A stretch of DNA of 52,873 nt, taken from the NCBI GenBank assembly GCA_003249215.1, contig QKJR01000092.1, positions 1 through 52,873 of the forward strand. The letters are read 5' to 3'. Under the pieces are notes generated by a model. That model worked only from the letters and a program-made list of their open reading frames with translations. It had not been told where the DNA came from and searched no databases. The position numbers were made by a program, and so were the translations under genes. Positions within the stretch are counted from its first letter, which is position 1. Each line of letters opens with the position of its first letter. Source of the stretch: Rhodobacterales bacterium. Its GTDB lineage: Bacteria > Pseudomonadota > Alphaproteobacteria > Rhodobacterales > Rhodobacteraceae. Below, piece after piece: positions 1 through 10,946 of the stretch.

Positions 1-1661
<1,661 letters not shown>

Positions 1662-1739
1662 GGGGAGACCTCCGAAACAGGGGGGCACCGCGCGGACGCG
1701 GAACCTTTCCGTGTGAAAATAGGGATTACGCGGTCAGGT

Positions 1740-3062
1740 TCAACGCCTGATTAACGCGTTGTGGAAACTGCCGCAGGCGATTTCCGCTTTCCAGCCCTCG
1801 GCGAGGCCCGCAAGCGGCGCGGAAATCAGTCGATCGCCCGCGCGGACGGCGGGGCTCGCGAGCAAGGTCGTGCGCGGAACGCCGCTTGCGCGCCAGTCCT
1901 TGACGGCCTTCAGCCCCTCGGGGCCGAGCGCCGAAATCGTCAGCCCGCCCGTGTCGAGCCCCTCGGGCGGGGTCAGGCGCCAGCGGTCCCATTGCGCGCC
2001 CACCGGGGCGGTCAGCCCGGTCACCGCCTTCGCCTCGCGGGTGATGCGGATCTCGGTATCCGTGCTGGTGATGCGACAGCCATGCAGCGTTCGGTCACGC
2101 CGGTCGCGCCAAGTCATCAGGAAATCGGTGACCTTGGCTGCGCGCGGAGGATAGTCCGCCCCCGAGACCCAAAGAAGCGCCGCATTGATCAGACGGCGCT
2201 GCATCTCGGGGTCGATCTCGCGCTGAAAGCCGCGCGCGTCGATCACCACGTCGCCCGCAGGCGTGGTGACATGGGCCTCGACGAGACGCCTCAGCGCGAA
2301 GCCAAGCGCGCTTTCGGCCATGGCGAGGTGATGCACCGTCTCGTTCAGCCGTTCGACGGTGATCCCCAGCGGCCTGAGCGCTTTCAGCGCGCGCCGCGCC
2401 TTGACCCGGTCGAAGCGCGGATTGTCGTTCGAGGGGTCCTCGATCCAGCCGATGCCTTGCCGTGTCAGATAGGCGCGCAGCTCGGCCCGGCTCTGCCTAA
2501 GGAAGGGCCGGAACCAGAGCACGCCCCCCTCTTCGAACTGCTCCCGCATCCCGGCGAGGCCCGCGGATCCGGCCGCACGCCCGAGCCGCATCAGAAAGGT
2601 CTCCGCCTGATCGTCGGCGGTATGGCCGAGCGCCACCTGCGCGATCCCGCGCCCCCGCGCCCAGTCTGCGATCAGCGAGAGCCGCGCCTGACGGGCCTGA
2701 TCCATCAAATTGCCGGTCGCCTCGGGGCCGGACCAACGCAGGGTGGTATGAGGCACGTCGAGGGACGCACAGAACCGCGCGACGAAATCGGCCTCTGCCG
2801 CGGCCTCAGGGCGCAATCCATGATCGACCGTCACCGCCTCGACGCGGTGATTGCGCGCCATCAGAGCGAGGGTCGCCATCGAATCCGATCCGCCCGAAAC
2901 GGCAACCCCGATCCTGTCGGCGGAATATTTCGGATGCCAGCGGTGAACCCCCGCCTCAGCCCAGAAGAGCAGCATCGCATCCTCGGGCGCCATCTCACCT
3001 GCCGCCACCGCCGCCTCGCGGGCGGCGGCGCGGGCCTCGAAATCGTCGGGCGCGCCCGTCAC
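1740..3062 (-). CDS. tilS: tRNA(Ile)-lysidine synthetase TilS
   Basis: Converts the wobble C34 of the CAU-anticodon isoleucine tRNA to lysidine with ATP and lysine, which lets the tRNA read AUA. The 440-residue product has the N-type PP-loop signature SGGSDS near residue 55, then VDHGLRP and the HTADDQAET motif, all diagnostic of the TilS ATP-pyrophosphatase domain. The C-terminal part is less conserved. Its ATG overlaps the stop of cpoB by 4 bp (ATGA), so it is translationally coupled to the end of the Tol-Pal operon. A short leader of about 45 residues precedes the PP-loop; no better internal start is obvious. Placement between cpoB and ftsH is usual in alphaproteobacteria and many other Gram-negatives. 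Confidence 0.95.
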   Translation of the reverse strand: MTGAPDDFEARAAAREAAVAAGEMAPEDAMLLFWAEAGVHRWHPKYSADRIGVAVSGGSDSMATLALMARNHRVEAVTVDHGLRPEAAAEADFVARFCASLDVPHTTLRWSGPEATGNLMDQARQARLSLIADWARGRGIAQVALGHTADDQAETFLMRLGRAAGSAGLAGMREQFEEGGVLWFRPFLRQSRAELRAYLTRQGIGWIEDPSNDNPRFDRVKARRALKALRPLGITVERLNETVHHLAMAESALGFALRRLVEAHVTTPAGDVVIDARGFQREIDPEMQRRLINAALLWVSGADYPPRAAKVTDFLMTWRDRRDRTLHGCRITSTDTEIRITREAKAVTGLTAPVGAQWDRWRLTPPEGLDTGGLTISALGPEGLKAVKDWRASGVPRTTLLASPAVRAGDRLISAPLAGLAEGWKAEIACGSFHNALIRR

Positions 3063-3889
3063 GGGCAGTTCAGCCCCGCCCTTGCCTGTTGCGCCTGCGC
3101 GGCGGCGGGCGCCGCCGGGAAGCGGTTCGGCACTTCGGCGAGCGTCGCGCAGGCCTCGGTCATCTGACCGAGCTGACCGAGCGATTTGCCCAGACCCAAC
3201 AGGTTGTCGGCCGCGCGCGCGCCCTCGGGCTCGGCCGAGAAGGCCTCGAGCCAGGCGCGCGCCGCACCGGCCGTATCGCCCGCCTGATTGAGCGCATCGC
3301 CCCGCAGATACATCGCATCCGCGCTCAGCGGACCACCCGGGTAGGTTTCGGCAAAGGTCGCAAAGAGGTCAGCGGCGCCGCGAAAGTCACCCTGACCGAG
3401 CACCCCCTTGGCCCGGTCGAAGTCCGCCTGCTCGTTCATCGCCAGATCGGGCGCCGCGGATTTCGGCGCGGTGGTGTCGGGTGCGGGCGCGGTCACCGCG
3501 GCCGTCGCACTGCCGCCAAGCGGGCTCGCCTGCCCGACCGCGGAAATGTCACAGCCCTCTTCCATCTCGCAGACCCGGAATTCCAGATCGCCGATCCGGT
3601 TGGTGCCGTCGGCCACGATCCGGTCGATGCGGTTGCCCAGTTCCTCGGTGCGCGAGGTGAGCTGCGAGAGCTGCGCCTCCATCGTGTCCATCCGCTGCAG
3701 CGCGCTGGCCCCGCCCGCGGCCTGCAAACCCTGCGCCCCCGAGGCGACCAGCTCGCCCCGCAGCCCCTGAATGCTGGCCGACAATTGCGCGAGTTCCGCG
3801 CGGATATCGGCCAGCGTCTGCTTGTCCTGCGCCATCGCGGGCGCCGCCAGCGCCAGCGCCAGCGCGCCTGCCATCAGCCCCCGCAGCAT
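3059..3889 (-). CDS. cpoB: Tol-Pal cell division coordinator CpoB (YbgF)
   Basis: Periplasmic protein that links Tol-Pal outer-membrane constriction with peptidoglycan synthesis at the septum. The 276-residue product begins with a clear Sec signal peptide (hydrophobic core LMAGALALALAAP, cleavage after AMA). A coiled-coil region follows (about 25-110, with repeated heptads such as LAQLSASIQGLRGEL). A low-complexity Ala/Pro/Thr linker (about 118-145) leads to TPR-like repeats to the end (for example RAKGVLGQGDFRGAADLF). A Cys pair (CEMEEGC) sits near residue 110. The ATG lies 3 bp after the pal stop with GGGGAG upstream. It overlaps tilS by 4 bp. The order signal, coiled coil, TPR matches the family. 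Confidence 0.93.
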   Translation of the reverse strand: MLRGLMAGALALALAAPAMAQDKQTLADIRAELAQLSASIQGLRGELVASGAQGLQAAGGASALQRMDTMEAQLSQLTSRTEELGNRIDRIVADGTNRIGDLEFRVCEMEEGCDISAVGQASPLGGSATAAVTAPAPDTTAPKSAAPDLAMNEQADFDRAKGVLGQGDFRGAADLFATFAETYPGGPLSADAMYLRGDALNQAGDTAGAARAWLEAFSAEPEGARAADNLLGLGKSLGQLGQMTEACATLAEVPNRFPAAPAAAQAQQARAGLNCP

Positions 3890-3892
3890 GGA

Positions 3893-4414
3893 TCAGCTCC
3901 CCGCGCCGAGGCTGATCACGGTGACCGCACGCCGGTTCTGCGAGAAGCAGGACTCGGTCGAGCAGACCGCCAGCGGGCGCTCTTTGCCATAGGACACGGT
4001 GCGCAGACGCGAACCGGCGACGCCTTGCGAAATCAGGTATTCCTGAACCGAATTGGCGCGGCGTGCGCCCAGCGCGAGGTTGTATTCGCGGGTGCCCTGT
4101 TCGTCGGCATGGCCTTCGATGATCGCGGCATATTGCGGATGGCCGACAAGCCACTGCGCCTGCCCCGAGAGGATCGTGCGCGCCTCGTCGGTGAGCGTCG
4201 ACTGATCGACCAGGAAATGCACCTTGTCGCCGATCGTGGCGTTGAAATAGGCCGGCGAGTTCGGGTCGTTGATCGAGCCCTGCGAGATGCCGCCGTCGCC
4301 ATAGGTGCCGCCCGGATCGACGACGCCATTGCCCGCGCCGTATTTGTCGGGGTTGTTACAGGCCGCCAGCGCGAGAAGCGCGCAGAGGGCCACTGCCTTG
4401 GGTGCGAAGTTCAT
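3893..4414 (-). CDS. pal: peptidoglycan-associated lipoprotein Pal
   Basis: Outer-membrane lipoprotein that anchors the envelope to peptidoglycan and is the partner of TolB and TolA. The product is 173 residues. The lipobox LLALAAC lies at the end of the signal peptide, with Cys about residue 18. The C-terminal OmpA-like peptidoglycan-binding domain carries the expected EGHADEQGTREYNLALGARR run. I chose the ATG at 4414 because AAAGGCGG stands about nine bases upstream and the signal peptide then has normal length. An in-frame ATG at 4435 would add seven residues. The gene lies 64 bp after tolB and 3 bp before cpoB. Confidence 0.96.
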   Translation of the reverse strand: MNFAPKAVALCALLALAACNNPDKYGAGNGVVDPGGTYGDGGISQGSINDPNSPAYFNATIGDKVHFLVDQSTLTDEARTILSGQAQWLVGHPQYAAIIEGHADEQGTREYNLALGARRANSVQEYLISQGVAGSRLRTVSYGKERPLAVCSTESCFSQNRRAVTVISLGAGS

Positions 4415-4478
4415 TCCATTACCGCCTTTGTTCATGCCCGTTCGGGGCCAAGTTATCAGGTTCGCCGTCGCTTGTGAA

Positions 4479-5798
4479 TCAGGGCAGAAGCGGCGACCAC
4501 GCCGGATCCGAGGCCTGACCCACGGCATCGACCTTCTTCAGGTTCCGCCCCGAGATATCGACGCTGTAGAGGTTCGAGACCGCCTCCGCCCCCGCACTCT
4601 GGCGGGTGAACATGATGACGCGGCCGTTGGGCGACCAGGTCGGCCCCTCGTCGAGGAAGGAGGAGGTCAGAAGCCGCTCCTCGCTGCCGTCGGTGCGCAT
4701 CACGCCGATGTGGAAGCGGCCCGCATGTTGCTTGGTGAAGGCCACGAGATCGCCGCGCGGCGACCAGACCGGGGTGCCATAGCGCCCCTCGCCGAAGCTG
4801 ATCCGCGTGGGTTCACCGCCGCTTGCGGGCATGATGTAAAGCTGCTGCGTGCCGGACCGGTCGCTCTCGAAGACGATGCGCGCGCCATCGGGGCTGAACG
4901 AGGGCGCGGTCTCGATCGCCGGGCTGTTGGTGAGCCGCACCGGCGCGCCGCCGTTCACCGGCATCTTGTAGAGGTCGGTGTTGCCGCCCTGTTCGAGCGA
5001 ATAGACCACCCATTGCCCATCGGGCGAGAAGCGCGGCGCGAAGGTCATCGTGCCGGGCACCTCGGGCAAGAGGCTCGCGCGGACGTTGGCGATGTCCAGG
5101 AGCTTGATCCGCGGGAAGCCGGTTTCATAGGTGGTGTAGATCACCTTGTCGCCGGTGGGCGAGAAGCGCGGGGCGAAGACGATGGTCGAGCTGTCGGTCA
5201 GGAACTGGAGCCCCGCGCCATCGTAATCGGCAAGCGCCAGACGCTTGGCCCGCGCGTTCTTGGGCCCGCTCTCCGACACGAACACCACGCGGCTGTCGAA
5301 ATAGCCGCTCTCGCCGGTGATCCGGCTGTAGATCACGTCCGCGACCTTGTGCGCGAGGCGCCGCCAGCTCGCGGCCGAGGCGGCAAGCTGCTGCCCCTCG
5401 CCCAGTTGCTGACCGGAATAGATGTCAAAGAGGCGGAACTTGACGACGACCTTGCCGCCCGACATGGCCACGCCGCCCACGATCAGCGCCTGCGCGTTGA
5501 TCGCCTGCCAGTCGGCATAGCTGACCGGGGTCTCGAAGCTCGCGAAGCGCTGGATATGCGCCGATTGCGGGATCTCGCGGAAAAGCCCGGTACCCGAGAG
5601 GTCGGCCGCGATCACGCTGGTGATGTCGGCCGCCATCTTGCCCGCATCGGCCGTCTCGGCGACGAAACCGGGCAGCGCATAGGGCAAGGGTTCGATCACC
5701 CCGTCGGTGATCTCGATCCGGAGCGGACCCTGCTGGGCGAGCACGGGGGCGGAGGTCAGGCTGACAGCGGCCAGAGCGGCCAGAACGATACGCAACAT
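4479..5798 (-). CDS. tolB: Tol-Pal system protein TolB
   Basis: Periplasmic beta-propeller that shuttles between TolA and Pal during outer-membrane constriction. The 439-residue product starts with a signal peptide ([14 protein letters not shown], cleavage near VLAQ). An N-terminal alpha/beta domain follows. The C-terminal propeller carries repeated WD40-like TolB blades of the type FSPDG and WSPNG ([55 protein letters not shown]). The ATG at 5798 has GAGGG upstream. The frame stays open back to tolA, but the signal peptide and ribosome site decide this start. The 119-bp gap to tolA is the widest inside the tolA-cpoB stretch. Confidence 0.96.
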   Translation of the reverse strand: MLRIVLAALAAVSLTSAPVLAQQGPLRIEITDGVIEPLPYALPGFVAETADAGKMAADITSVIAADLSGTGLFREIPQSAHIQRFASFETPVSYADWQAINAQALIVGGVAMSGGKVVVKFRLFDIYSGQQLGEGQQLAASAASWRRLAHKVADVIYSRITGESGYFDSRVVFVSESGPKNARAKRLALADYDGAGLQFLTDSSTIVFAPRFSPTGDKVIYTTYETGFPRIKLLDIANVRASLLPEVPGTMTFAPRFSPDGQWVVYSLEQGGNTDLYKMPVNGGAPVRLTNSPAIETAPSFSPDGARIVFESDRSGTQQLYIMPASGGEPTRISFGEGRYGTPVWSPRGDLVAFTKQHAGRFHIGVMRTDGSEERLLTSSFLDEGPTWSPNGRVIMFTRQSAGAEAVSNLYSVDISGRNLKKVDAVGQASDPAWSPLLP

Positions 5799-5917
5799 GA
5801 GTGGTTTCCCTCGATTGGGGTCGATCCGGTTGTAACGCGGTTTTTGCCGCAGGTGCATCACAAGCGCCTGACAGGGGCGGAAAACCGCTGAAATTGCAGA
5901 GTTTCGGGCGTGATCGG

Positions 5918-7159
5918 TCATTTCATCCGCATCTTCTCGGGGTTGAAGACGATCTCGATCTCGCGCCAGTGGTCGTATTTTTCACTGGGCAGCGGGAAGC
6001 CATCGGAACCACAGCGCACGATCGCGCGGCGCCCGGCCTCATAGGCCTGTTTCGCCGCAGCTTCGGACCCGCCCTCGAAGCCGACCATCTTGATCGTCTT
6101 GATATCGGGCTTGCCATCGGGGTTCATCGCGACGCGCACGGTGACCGTGGTGCGCAACGCCTCCGAGCTCAGCGCGCCGACGTTCCAGCAGGCCTTCACA
6201 TCGACGATCAGCGCCTCTTTTTCGCCCGCCGTCACCGGCGGACCCGAGGGTGCACGGCCGGTGCCGCCCGTTCCTTCGGTCTCGCCGGCCATCGCCTCGG
6301 CCAGCGCGTCGTTGACCGCATCGCCCGCAGCGGGTTTCGTGGCGGCGGGCTTGGCGGCGGCGGGCTTCGCAGGCTTGTCGCTCGCCGGTTTCGCGCTTGT
6401 GGTCTCGGTCTTCTCGGCCGGTTTCTCAGGCGCGGGTTTCGCGGGTTTCGAGCGCGGGCGCGGGGTCGAGAGCGGCGCCGAGGTCTGCGGCTTGTCCTCG
6501 GTCTCCATCGCCTCGGTCACGATCTCGGTCGTGGCCTCGGGCGGCGCGGCCTCCTCTTTCGGCGGCTCGACCACCGGCGCGGGCTCGGGCGCCTCTTCGG
6601 GGCGGGTCTCGGCCACCGCCGTCTCGGACACTTTCGCATCCGGCGCGGGCGCCTCGGCGGGCGTCGGTGCCACCCGCGGCGCGGGTTTCGGACGCGGACG
6701 CGGCGAGAAGTCGGGCGAGGTCGTATCCTGCGGCACTTCGACCGGCGGCACGATCTCGGGCTGCAGCATCTCGGGCGGCACCTCGGTCACTTCGGCGGGC
6801 GGCGTGGGCTGGGTCAGCTCGGTCAGATCGGGCGCGGTTTCCGGCGCGGGCTCGGCCGGCGCCTGCGGCACGGGTTCGGGCGTCACCTCGGGTTCGGGCG
6901 TCACCTCGGGGGTGGGTGCGGTTTCCGCCGCGGCCTGCGGCTGCGCGGGCGCCTCCGAGGTTTGCGGCGTGGCTTTCGGCGCGGCCGCCATCATCGCGGC
7001 GAAATCGGCCTCGGACATCACCGAGACCTCGGTCATCGTCACCGGATCGGTGGGCTTGGGCTTGATCCAGGCCCCGCCAAAGATCGCCCAGGCGATCACC
7101 CCCAGATGGAGCGCCGCCGAGACCCCGGTCCCGATCCTGTCTGCCCGTTCCATAGGCAT
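5918..7159 (-). CDS. tolA: Tol-Pal system protein TolA
   Basis: Inner-membrane protein spanning the periplasm. It passes proton-motive energy from TolQR to TolB-Pal. The 413 residues show the family layout: one N-terminal membrane segment (about 10-32), a long low-complexity arm rich in Pro, Ala, Glu, Lys and Thr (about 45-310, with tandem TPEPEV and KPAAAK-like units), and a compact C-terminal domain (about 315-413, with KACWNVGAL and [13 protein letters not shown]). The arm is proline-rich rather than the alanine/lysine coiled coil of enterobacterial TolA, as is common in alphaproteobacteria. The ATG has GAGGCG five bases upstream. It lies 16 bp after tolR. Confidence 0.93.
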   Translation of the reverse strand: MPMERADRIGTGVSAALHLGVIAWAIFGGAWIKPKPTDPVTMTEVSVMSEADFAAMMAAAPKATPQTSEAPAQPQAAAETAPTPEVTPEPEVTPEPVPQAPAEPAPETAPDLTELTQPTPPAEVTEVPPEMLQPEIVPPVEVPQDTTSPDFSPRPRPKPAPRVAPTPAEAPAPDAKVSETAVAETRPEEAPEPAPVVEPPKEEAAPPEATTEIVTEAMETEDKPQTSAPLSTPRPRSKPAKPAPEKPAEKTETTSAKPASDKPAKPAAAKPAATKPAAGDAVNDALAEAMAGETEGTGGTGRAPSGPPVTAGEKEALIVDVKACWNVGALSSEALRTTVTVRVAMNPDGKPDIKTIKMVGFEGGSEAAAKQAYEAGRRAIVRCGSDGFPLPSEKYDHWREIEIVFNPEKMRMK

Positions 7160-7175
7160 CTGCGCCTCTTGGCCC

Positions 7176-7655
7176 TCAATTGCCCGCTTGCGTTCCGCCG
7201 AGCGCCGGCCCGCCGGTATCGGTCACCAGAACGATATTGCTGAAGCCGCCCGCGTTCAGCGCCCCCATCACCTGCACCACGCGGGCATATTCGATGCCCC
7301 CGTCGGCGCGCAGGTAAAGCTTGTCGCTCTCGCGTTCCTGGGCGACCGCCTTGAGCCGGTCGACCAGTTCGGCCTCCGGCACCGGCGTGTTCATCATCGA
7401 CACCGTGCCATCGAGCTGCAACGAGATCGTCAGCGGCTCTTCCTGCTCGGTCGGCACCGCCTTGGCCGCCGTCTTCGGCAGCTCGAGCGGCACGCCCACC
7501 GTCATCATCGGCGCCGCGACCATGAAGATGATCAACAGCACCAGCATGACGTCAACCATCGGCGTGACGTTGATCTCGGCCATCGCAGCGTGTTTCGAGC
7601 CGCCGCGCCGGCGCCGACCGCCGCCCCCCGATTTCTTGATGACCCCGGCCCCCAT
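7176..7655 (-). CDS. tolR: Tol-Pal system protein TolR (ExbD/TolR family)
   Basis: Part of the TolQR proton-driven motor in the inner membrane. The 159-residue protein has a basic, Gly/Arg-rich N-terminus (GGGGRRRRGG), the family signature AEINVTPMVDVMLVLLIIFMV, and one membrane helix at about residues 33-52 with the essential Asp in MVDVMLV. A periplasmic domain follows (DGGIEYARVVQVM). Its start lies 3 bp after the tolQ stop, so the two are almost certainly co-translated. The length is slightly above that of enterobacterial TolR because of the basic leader. Confidence 0.95.
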   Translation of the reverse strand: MGAGVIKKSGGGGRRRRGGSKHAAMAEINVTPMVDVMLVLLIIFMVAAPMMTVGVPLELPKTAAKAVPTEQEEPLTISLQLDGTVSMMNTPVPEAELVDRLKAVAQERESDKLYLRADGGIEYARVVQVMGALNAGGFSNIVLVTDTGGPALGGTQAGN

Positions 7656-7658
7656 CGC

Positions 7659-8354
7659 TCAGGCGTCCAGTTGGCGCGAGAGGATCGTCGAGAATTCGTC
7701 GGCGAAGGCCTCATAACCCGCGCCGATCTTGTCGCTGTCGGCCGAGAGCTTGTTGTAGAAGATCACCGCCGGGATAGCGGCCAGCAGGCCAAGCGCGGTG
7801 GCGACCAGCGCCTCGGAGATGCCCGGCGCCACGACCGCAAGCGAGGTGTTCTGCGAAATCGCGATCTCTTCGAAGGCGACCTTGATCCCCCAGACCGTGC
7901 CGAAGAGGCCAACGAAGGGCGCGGTCGAGCCGACGGTGGCGAGGAACGGTAGGCCCGCGCTCAGATATTCGGTTTCCTTGGCGATCGCGACATCCATCGA
8001 GCGGTCGATCCGCGCCTGCGCGCCGGCGATCAGCTCGCCGTCCTGCCGGTGGCTGCGGCGCCATTCGAGCATGCCGGCCGCAAAGATCCGCTGGCTGCCG
8101 CCCGCGGGCGCCGGCCCGATCTGATCGAAGAGCTCGTCGAGCGGCTCGCCCGACCAGAAGGCCTGATCGAACTGCGCCGCTTCGGCGCGCGCCGCGCGAT
8201 AGGAGATGAACTTGCGGATGATGATCGACCACGACCAGAAACTGGCCACGGTCAGCAGCATCATCACGATCTTCACCGTGAAGGATGCACGCAAGAAGAG
8301 CGCGAGCAGGGAAAAATCCATCTGCTGCGCCGAGGAAAGAACTTCGGTTTCCAT
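7659..8354 (-). CDS. tolQ: Tol-Pal system protein TolQ (MotA/TolQ/ExbB family)
   Basis: Inner-membrane channel protein of the Tol motor. Three membrane segments are visible: about residues 16-36, then FLATVGSTAPFVGLFGTVWGI, then ALVATALGLLAAIPAVIFYNKL. The last two form the conserved proton-pathway core of the family. I place the start at ATG 8354 (METEVL, 231 residues), which gives the usual family length with no extra leader. An in-frame GTG at 8381 with AAAGG nine bases upstream would add nine residues and cannot be excluded. The gene follows ybgC by about 110 bp, room for a promoter. It is immediately followed by tolR. Confidence 0.95.
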   Translation of the reverse strand: METEVLSSAQQMDFSLLALFLRASFTVKIVMMLLTVASFWSWSIIIRKFISYRAARAEAAQFDQAFWSGEPLDELFDQIGPAPAGGSQRIFAAGMLEWRRSHRQDGELIAGAQARIDRSMDVAIAKETEYLSAGLPFLATVGSTAPFVGLFGTVWGIKVAFEEIAISQNTSLAVVAPGISEALVATALGLLAAIPAVIFYNKLSADSDKIGAGYEAFADEFSTILSRQLDA

Positions 8355-8465
8355 CTGAACTGCCCGCCATTGATTGGCCACTTTGCGCGGCCTTTAGCAC
8401 TGATTCTAGCGGCTGTTCAGGGGGATTGCCATAACAAGCGCGTTATATCTCTGTAGCAATCGGGC

Positions 8466-8867
8466 CTAATGCAGCGCAGGCGCGAAAAGTCGCCGGATCT
8501 CGGGCGGCAAACGCTGCGCGGCACCCTGCTCGTTGAGACAGACGAGCGTGACGGTGGCGGTGAAAAGCTTCTCTCCCGCGCGCATCACCGCCTGATCGAG
8601 AACGAGTCGCGCGCCGGTTTCGGCCACGAGATCGGTGGTGACGATCAGCTCATCATCGTATTTCGCCGGCCGCAGATAATCGGCTTCAACGCGGCGCACG
8701 GCAAAGACGAGCCCCTGCTCGCGCTTCATCTTCGCCTGATCGACCCCGATCGCGCGCACCCATTCGCTGCGCCCGCGTTCGATGAACTTCAGGTAATTGG
8801 CGTAATAGACGATGCCGGCAAGATCGGTATCCTCGTAATAGACCCGGACCGGAAAGTGATGCGCCAT
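8466..8867 (-). CDS. ybgC: tol-pal-associated acyl-CoA thioesterase YbgC
   Basis: Hotdog-fold thioesterase of the 4-hydroxybenzoyl-CoA thioesterase family, cytoplasmic, thought to act on short-chain or phospholipid-related acyl thioesters near the membrane. The 133-residue product carries the active-site signature YYEDTDLAGIVYYANYLKF with the catalytic Asp, near residue 10. The ATG has a strong AGGAGG five bases upstream. It is the first gene of the Tol-Pal run, and its divergent neighbour starts 107 bp away, so the operon promoter probably lies between 8868 and 8974. Confidence 0.94.
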   Translation of the reverse strand: MAHHFPVRVYYEDTDLAGIVYYANYLKFIERGRSEWVRAIGVDQAKMKREQGLVFAVRRVEADYLRPAKYDDELIVTTDLVAETGARLVLDQAVMRAGEKLFTATVTLVCLNEQGAAQRLPPEIRRLFAPALH

Positions 8868-8974
8868 CGCCGCCTCCTGTGCTGGCCCAAGGCCTAACGC
8901 GAGACCTCGGATGCGGCAAGCCTTGGCATGCCCGATACCCCCTGATAGCCTCGGCTGACGTCAGGACGTTGACC

Positions 8975-10048
8975 ATGCCCCTCTCATTTGATGAATTTCT
9001 TTTTTCCTTTATTCCCCTCCTGTTGTTGATGCTGGCCAGCCTCGCGACAGCGGCATATCTCGCGCAGCGCGCCAAGCCTTGGCTCTGGATCATATTCTCC
9101 CTTCAGGCGGCATCCGGAACGCTTCTGATCCTCTCGCTGTTCTTCAGTATCGTGGGACTGATCGTCCTGAGCTACAGCGCCGTCACATTGGCCGCGGCGC
9201 TCTGGGTGGCACGGGCACGCACACCCCGAGAACGCTCCATCCGCGCCCTGGCCTGCGGTGCGGTCCTGACGATGTTCATCGGCACCGGACTTGAGGACAA
9301 CCTGCGCCAATATCGTGCCGTGACGCTTCGCGTGCAGGCCTGGGAGGCGCTGTTGCACAGCGGACCGGAGCTTCCCGCCCAGCTCGGCGAGGTCGCGCTC
9401 GCCCTGCCCTATTCGCCGCAGATATGGCTGCGCACCCGCTGCCAGCGGCCTCTCGACCCTGCCACCTCCCCTTGCTCGTCCCTCTGGCTCGACGATGCGC
9501 CGGGCAACCGCAAGCTGTTCCTCGACGCGACGCCCCCGACGATCGCGGGTCATTCGGCTCAACTCGTCGAGCTGACGCTCGCTCCGGTGCCGGTGAGGCG
9601 GGGCAGGGTTCTGGGCGAGCAGGGCCTCGAGTGGCGCGACGCGCCGAATTCGGAGTGGCGCGACTGGTGCGCCCGCCATCCCGAGCGCGCCGATCAGGTC
9701 TGGTGTGCCGGAACCCTGTCCGCCCGGGTGACGCTTACGGCGCAGCCCGGCGCCACCATCGAAACCGACCCGATGGACCTTAAGTTCGAGGCCGGGCGCT
9801 ACCCTGCGCTCGCCCCCGATGCCGACGGCGACCCCGTGCAGATCCGCTGTCACCGCGATCGCGAGAAGGCACGGCAGGAAGATCCCCGGATCGCCTTCCC
9901 CTGGTGCCGGATCCGTTTCGCACCCGTTCCGGGCCTCAGCGCCAGCTTCGACCTCGACGGCGTCAGCGACGACGACATCCATGCCACGGCCGTCCGCATC
10001 CGGGCCGAACTCGCCCCCTTCGTGCAGGCGATGATCGTTCAGCCCTGA
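8975..10048 (+). CDS. unrecognised membrane-anchored protein with three cysteine pairs
   Basis: I do not recognise this 357-residue protein. The N-terminal 110 residues contain three hydrophobic segments (about 9-28, 37-57 and 60-78) and a fourth weaker one (about 92-107). The rest is a soluble, probably periplasmic domain of about 250 residues. Its cysteines fall in pairs: RCQR...SPCSS, DWCARHP...WCAGT and RCHRD...WCRIR. That pattern suits three disulfides. The ATG at 8975 has CAGGA eight bases upstream. The start of the gene is AT-richer than its surroundings, mainly because of Phe/Leu/Ile codons. It runs divergently from ybgC and overlaps the next gene tail to tail by 10 bp. No function can be given. 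Confidence 0.7.
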   Translation: MPLSFDEFLFSFIPLLLLMLASLATAAYLAQRAKPWLWIIFSLQAASGTLLILSLFFSIVGLIVLSYSAVTLAAALWVARARTPRERSIRALACGAVLTMFIGTGLEDNLRQYRAVTLRVQAWEALLHSGPELPAQLGEVALALPYSPQIWLRTRCQRPLDPATSPCSSLWLDDAPGNRKLFLDATPPTIAGHSAQLVELTLAPVPVRRGRVLGEQGLEWRDAPNSEWRDWCARHPERADQVWCAGTLSARVTLTAQPGATIETDPMDLKFEAGRYPALAPDADGDPVQIRCHRDREKARQEDPRIAFPWCRIRFAPVPGLSASFDLDGVSDDDIHATAVRIRAELAPFVQAMIVQP

Positions 10049-10680
10049 GACAGCCGCGCGGCAAGGCGCAGCGCATGGCTCGGATCCTGCGCGACGGCCG
10101 GCATCACCGGATCATAGCCCGCGCGGATCACCGCCGCCACATCGGGGCGCAGCACCGTGACGCCCCGCGCCCGGGCGAAGGGCGAGCGCTCGGCAAAGGC
10201 GCCCTCACCCCAGAGCAGGATCATCTGCACCGCCTGATTGAGCGCGATCGTCTCGGCCGGCACTTCGTCGAGCGCCGCATCCATACGAATGAAGCTGAAA
10301 CAGGCCCGGATCGCGCCTGCCTCGTCGAAGCGGAAGACCCGATATTGGTTCGCCCCCTGATCGTCGAGTCGCGCGACAAGGCCCGCGAGCCCCTCGATCA
10401 ACTGGTCGAGATTGGGCACCTCCAAGAGCTCCTGCCAGTCGCGGAAGAAGAAGATCATCAGATTGGCGCCAAGCTCGGGATCGATCTCGGCCATCTTGTG
10501 ACCGGCAAGCGCCACCACCGCTTCGACCGCGCCCTTGACCGTCTGCAAGGTCGGCTGATCGACGCCGAACACCACCGGCACGATCGGCCGCCCCCAACGC
10601 GCGAAGAGATACGCGCCCGTCCCTCGCGTGAACATCGCGCCGACCTCGTCCGCGCCCGGCATCTCGACTGCTTCGGTCAT
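10039..10680 (-). CDS. conserved-looking hypothetical protein
   Basis: A 213-residue soluble protein that I cannot assign to a family. It has no signal peptide and no membrane segment. Visible features are an N-terminal MFTRGTGAYLFARWGRPIVPVVFGV stretch, an acidic middle (DPELGANLMIFFFRDW), and an alanine-rich C-terminus. The ATG at 10680 has GGAGGGG five bases upstream. An in-frame TTG at 10692 overlaps that site and is unlikely. Codon use (strong G/C third position) is that of a real gene. Its 3' end overlaps the previous gene by 10 bp in convergent orientation. A full palindromic repeat element lies in front of it. Confidence 0.72.
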   Translation of the reverse strand: MTEAVEMPGADEVGAMFTRGTGAYLFARWGRPIVPVVFGVDQPTLQTVKGAVEAVVALAGHKMAEIDPELGANLMIFFFRDWQELLEVPNLDQLIEGLAGLVARLDDQGANQYRVFRFDEAGAIRACFSFIRMDAALDEVPAETIALNQAVQMILLWGEGAFAERSPFARARGVTVLRPDVAAVIRAGYDPVMPAVAQDPSHALRLAARLSQG

Positions 10681-10727
10681 GCGCCCCTCCAAGTTGGCCC
10701 CACCCTAGGCCAAGCGGCGGGGAAGGC

Positions 10728-10869
10728 AAAGGGGCCCTGCCCCCTCTGCGGCTACGCCGCATTCACCCCCGGGATATTTTCGTCAGGTTGAAGGGAATGA
10801 TCTGCTGCATTCAACCTGACCTAAATATCCCGGGGTGAGCCCGGAACGGGCGAGGGGCAGAGCCCCTTT
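10728..10869. repeat. palindromic intergenic element, full-length copy (site A)
   Basis: A 142-bp inverted repeat between two divergent genes. Outer arms: AAAGGGGCCCTGCCCC (10728-10743) against GGGGCAGAGCCCCTTT (10854-10869). Next inside on the left is a small hairpin, GCGGC-TAC-GCCGC. The core arms are CCCGGGATATTT-N3-TCAGGTTGAA (about 10768-10792) and its complement (10810-10834), around an 18-bp loop. The layout matches site G at 29874-30008 almost part for part. Together with the leader hairpin at 10947-10976 it accounts for most of the 356-bp gap before ileS. Confidence 0.85.
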
Positions 10870-10946
10870 CCCCGCTTGCCGCCCTCGGCGCCCATGCCTA
10901 TAAGGCGCGCATGACCATGGCTTGGCATATGTCCCGAATTAGCCGC

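Noticed and set aside
5799..5921. N-terminal extension of TolB back to the tolA stop (ATGA overlap)
   Set aside because: The extension would place 41 residues before a perfect signal peptide; the ATG at 5798 has its own ribosome site.
6200..6960. Tandem DNA repeats in tolA
   Set aside because: They encode the Pro/Ala/Glu/Lys-rich arm of TolA, normal low complexity for this protein.
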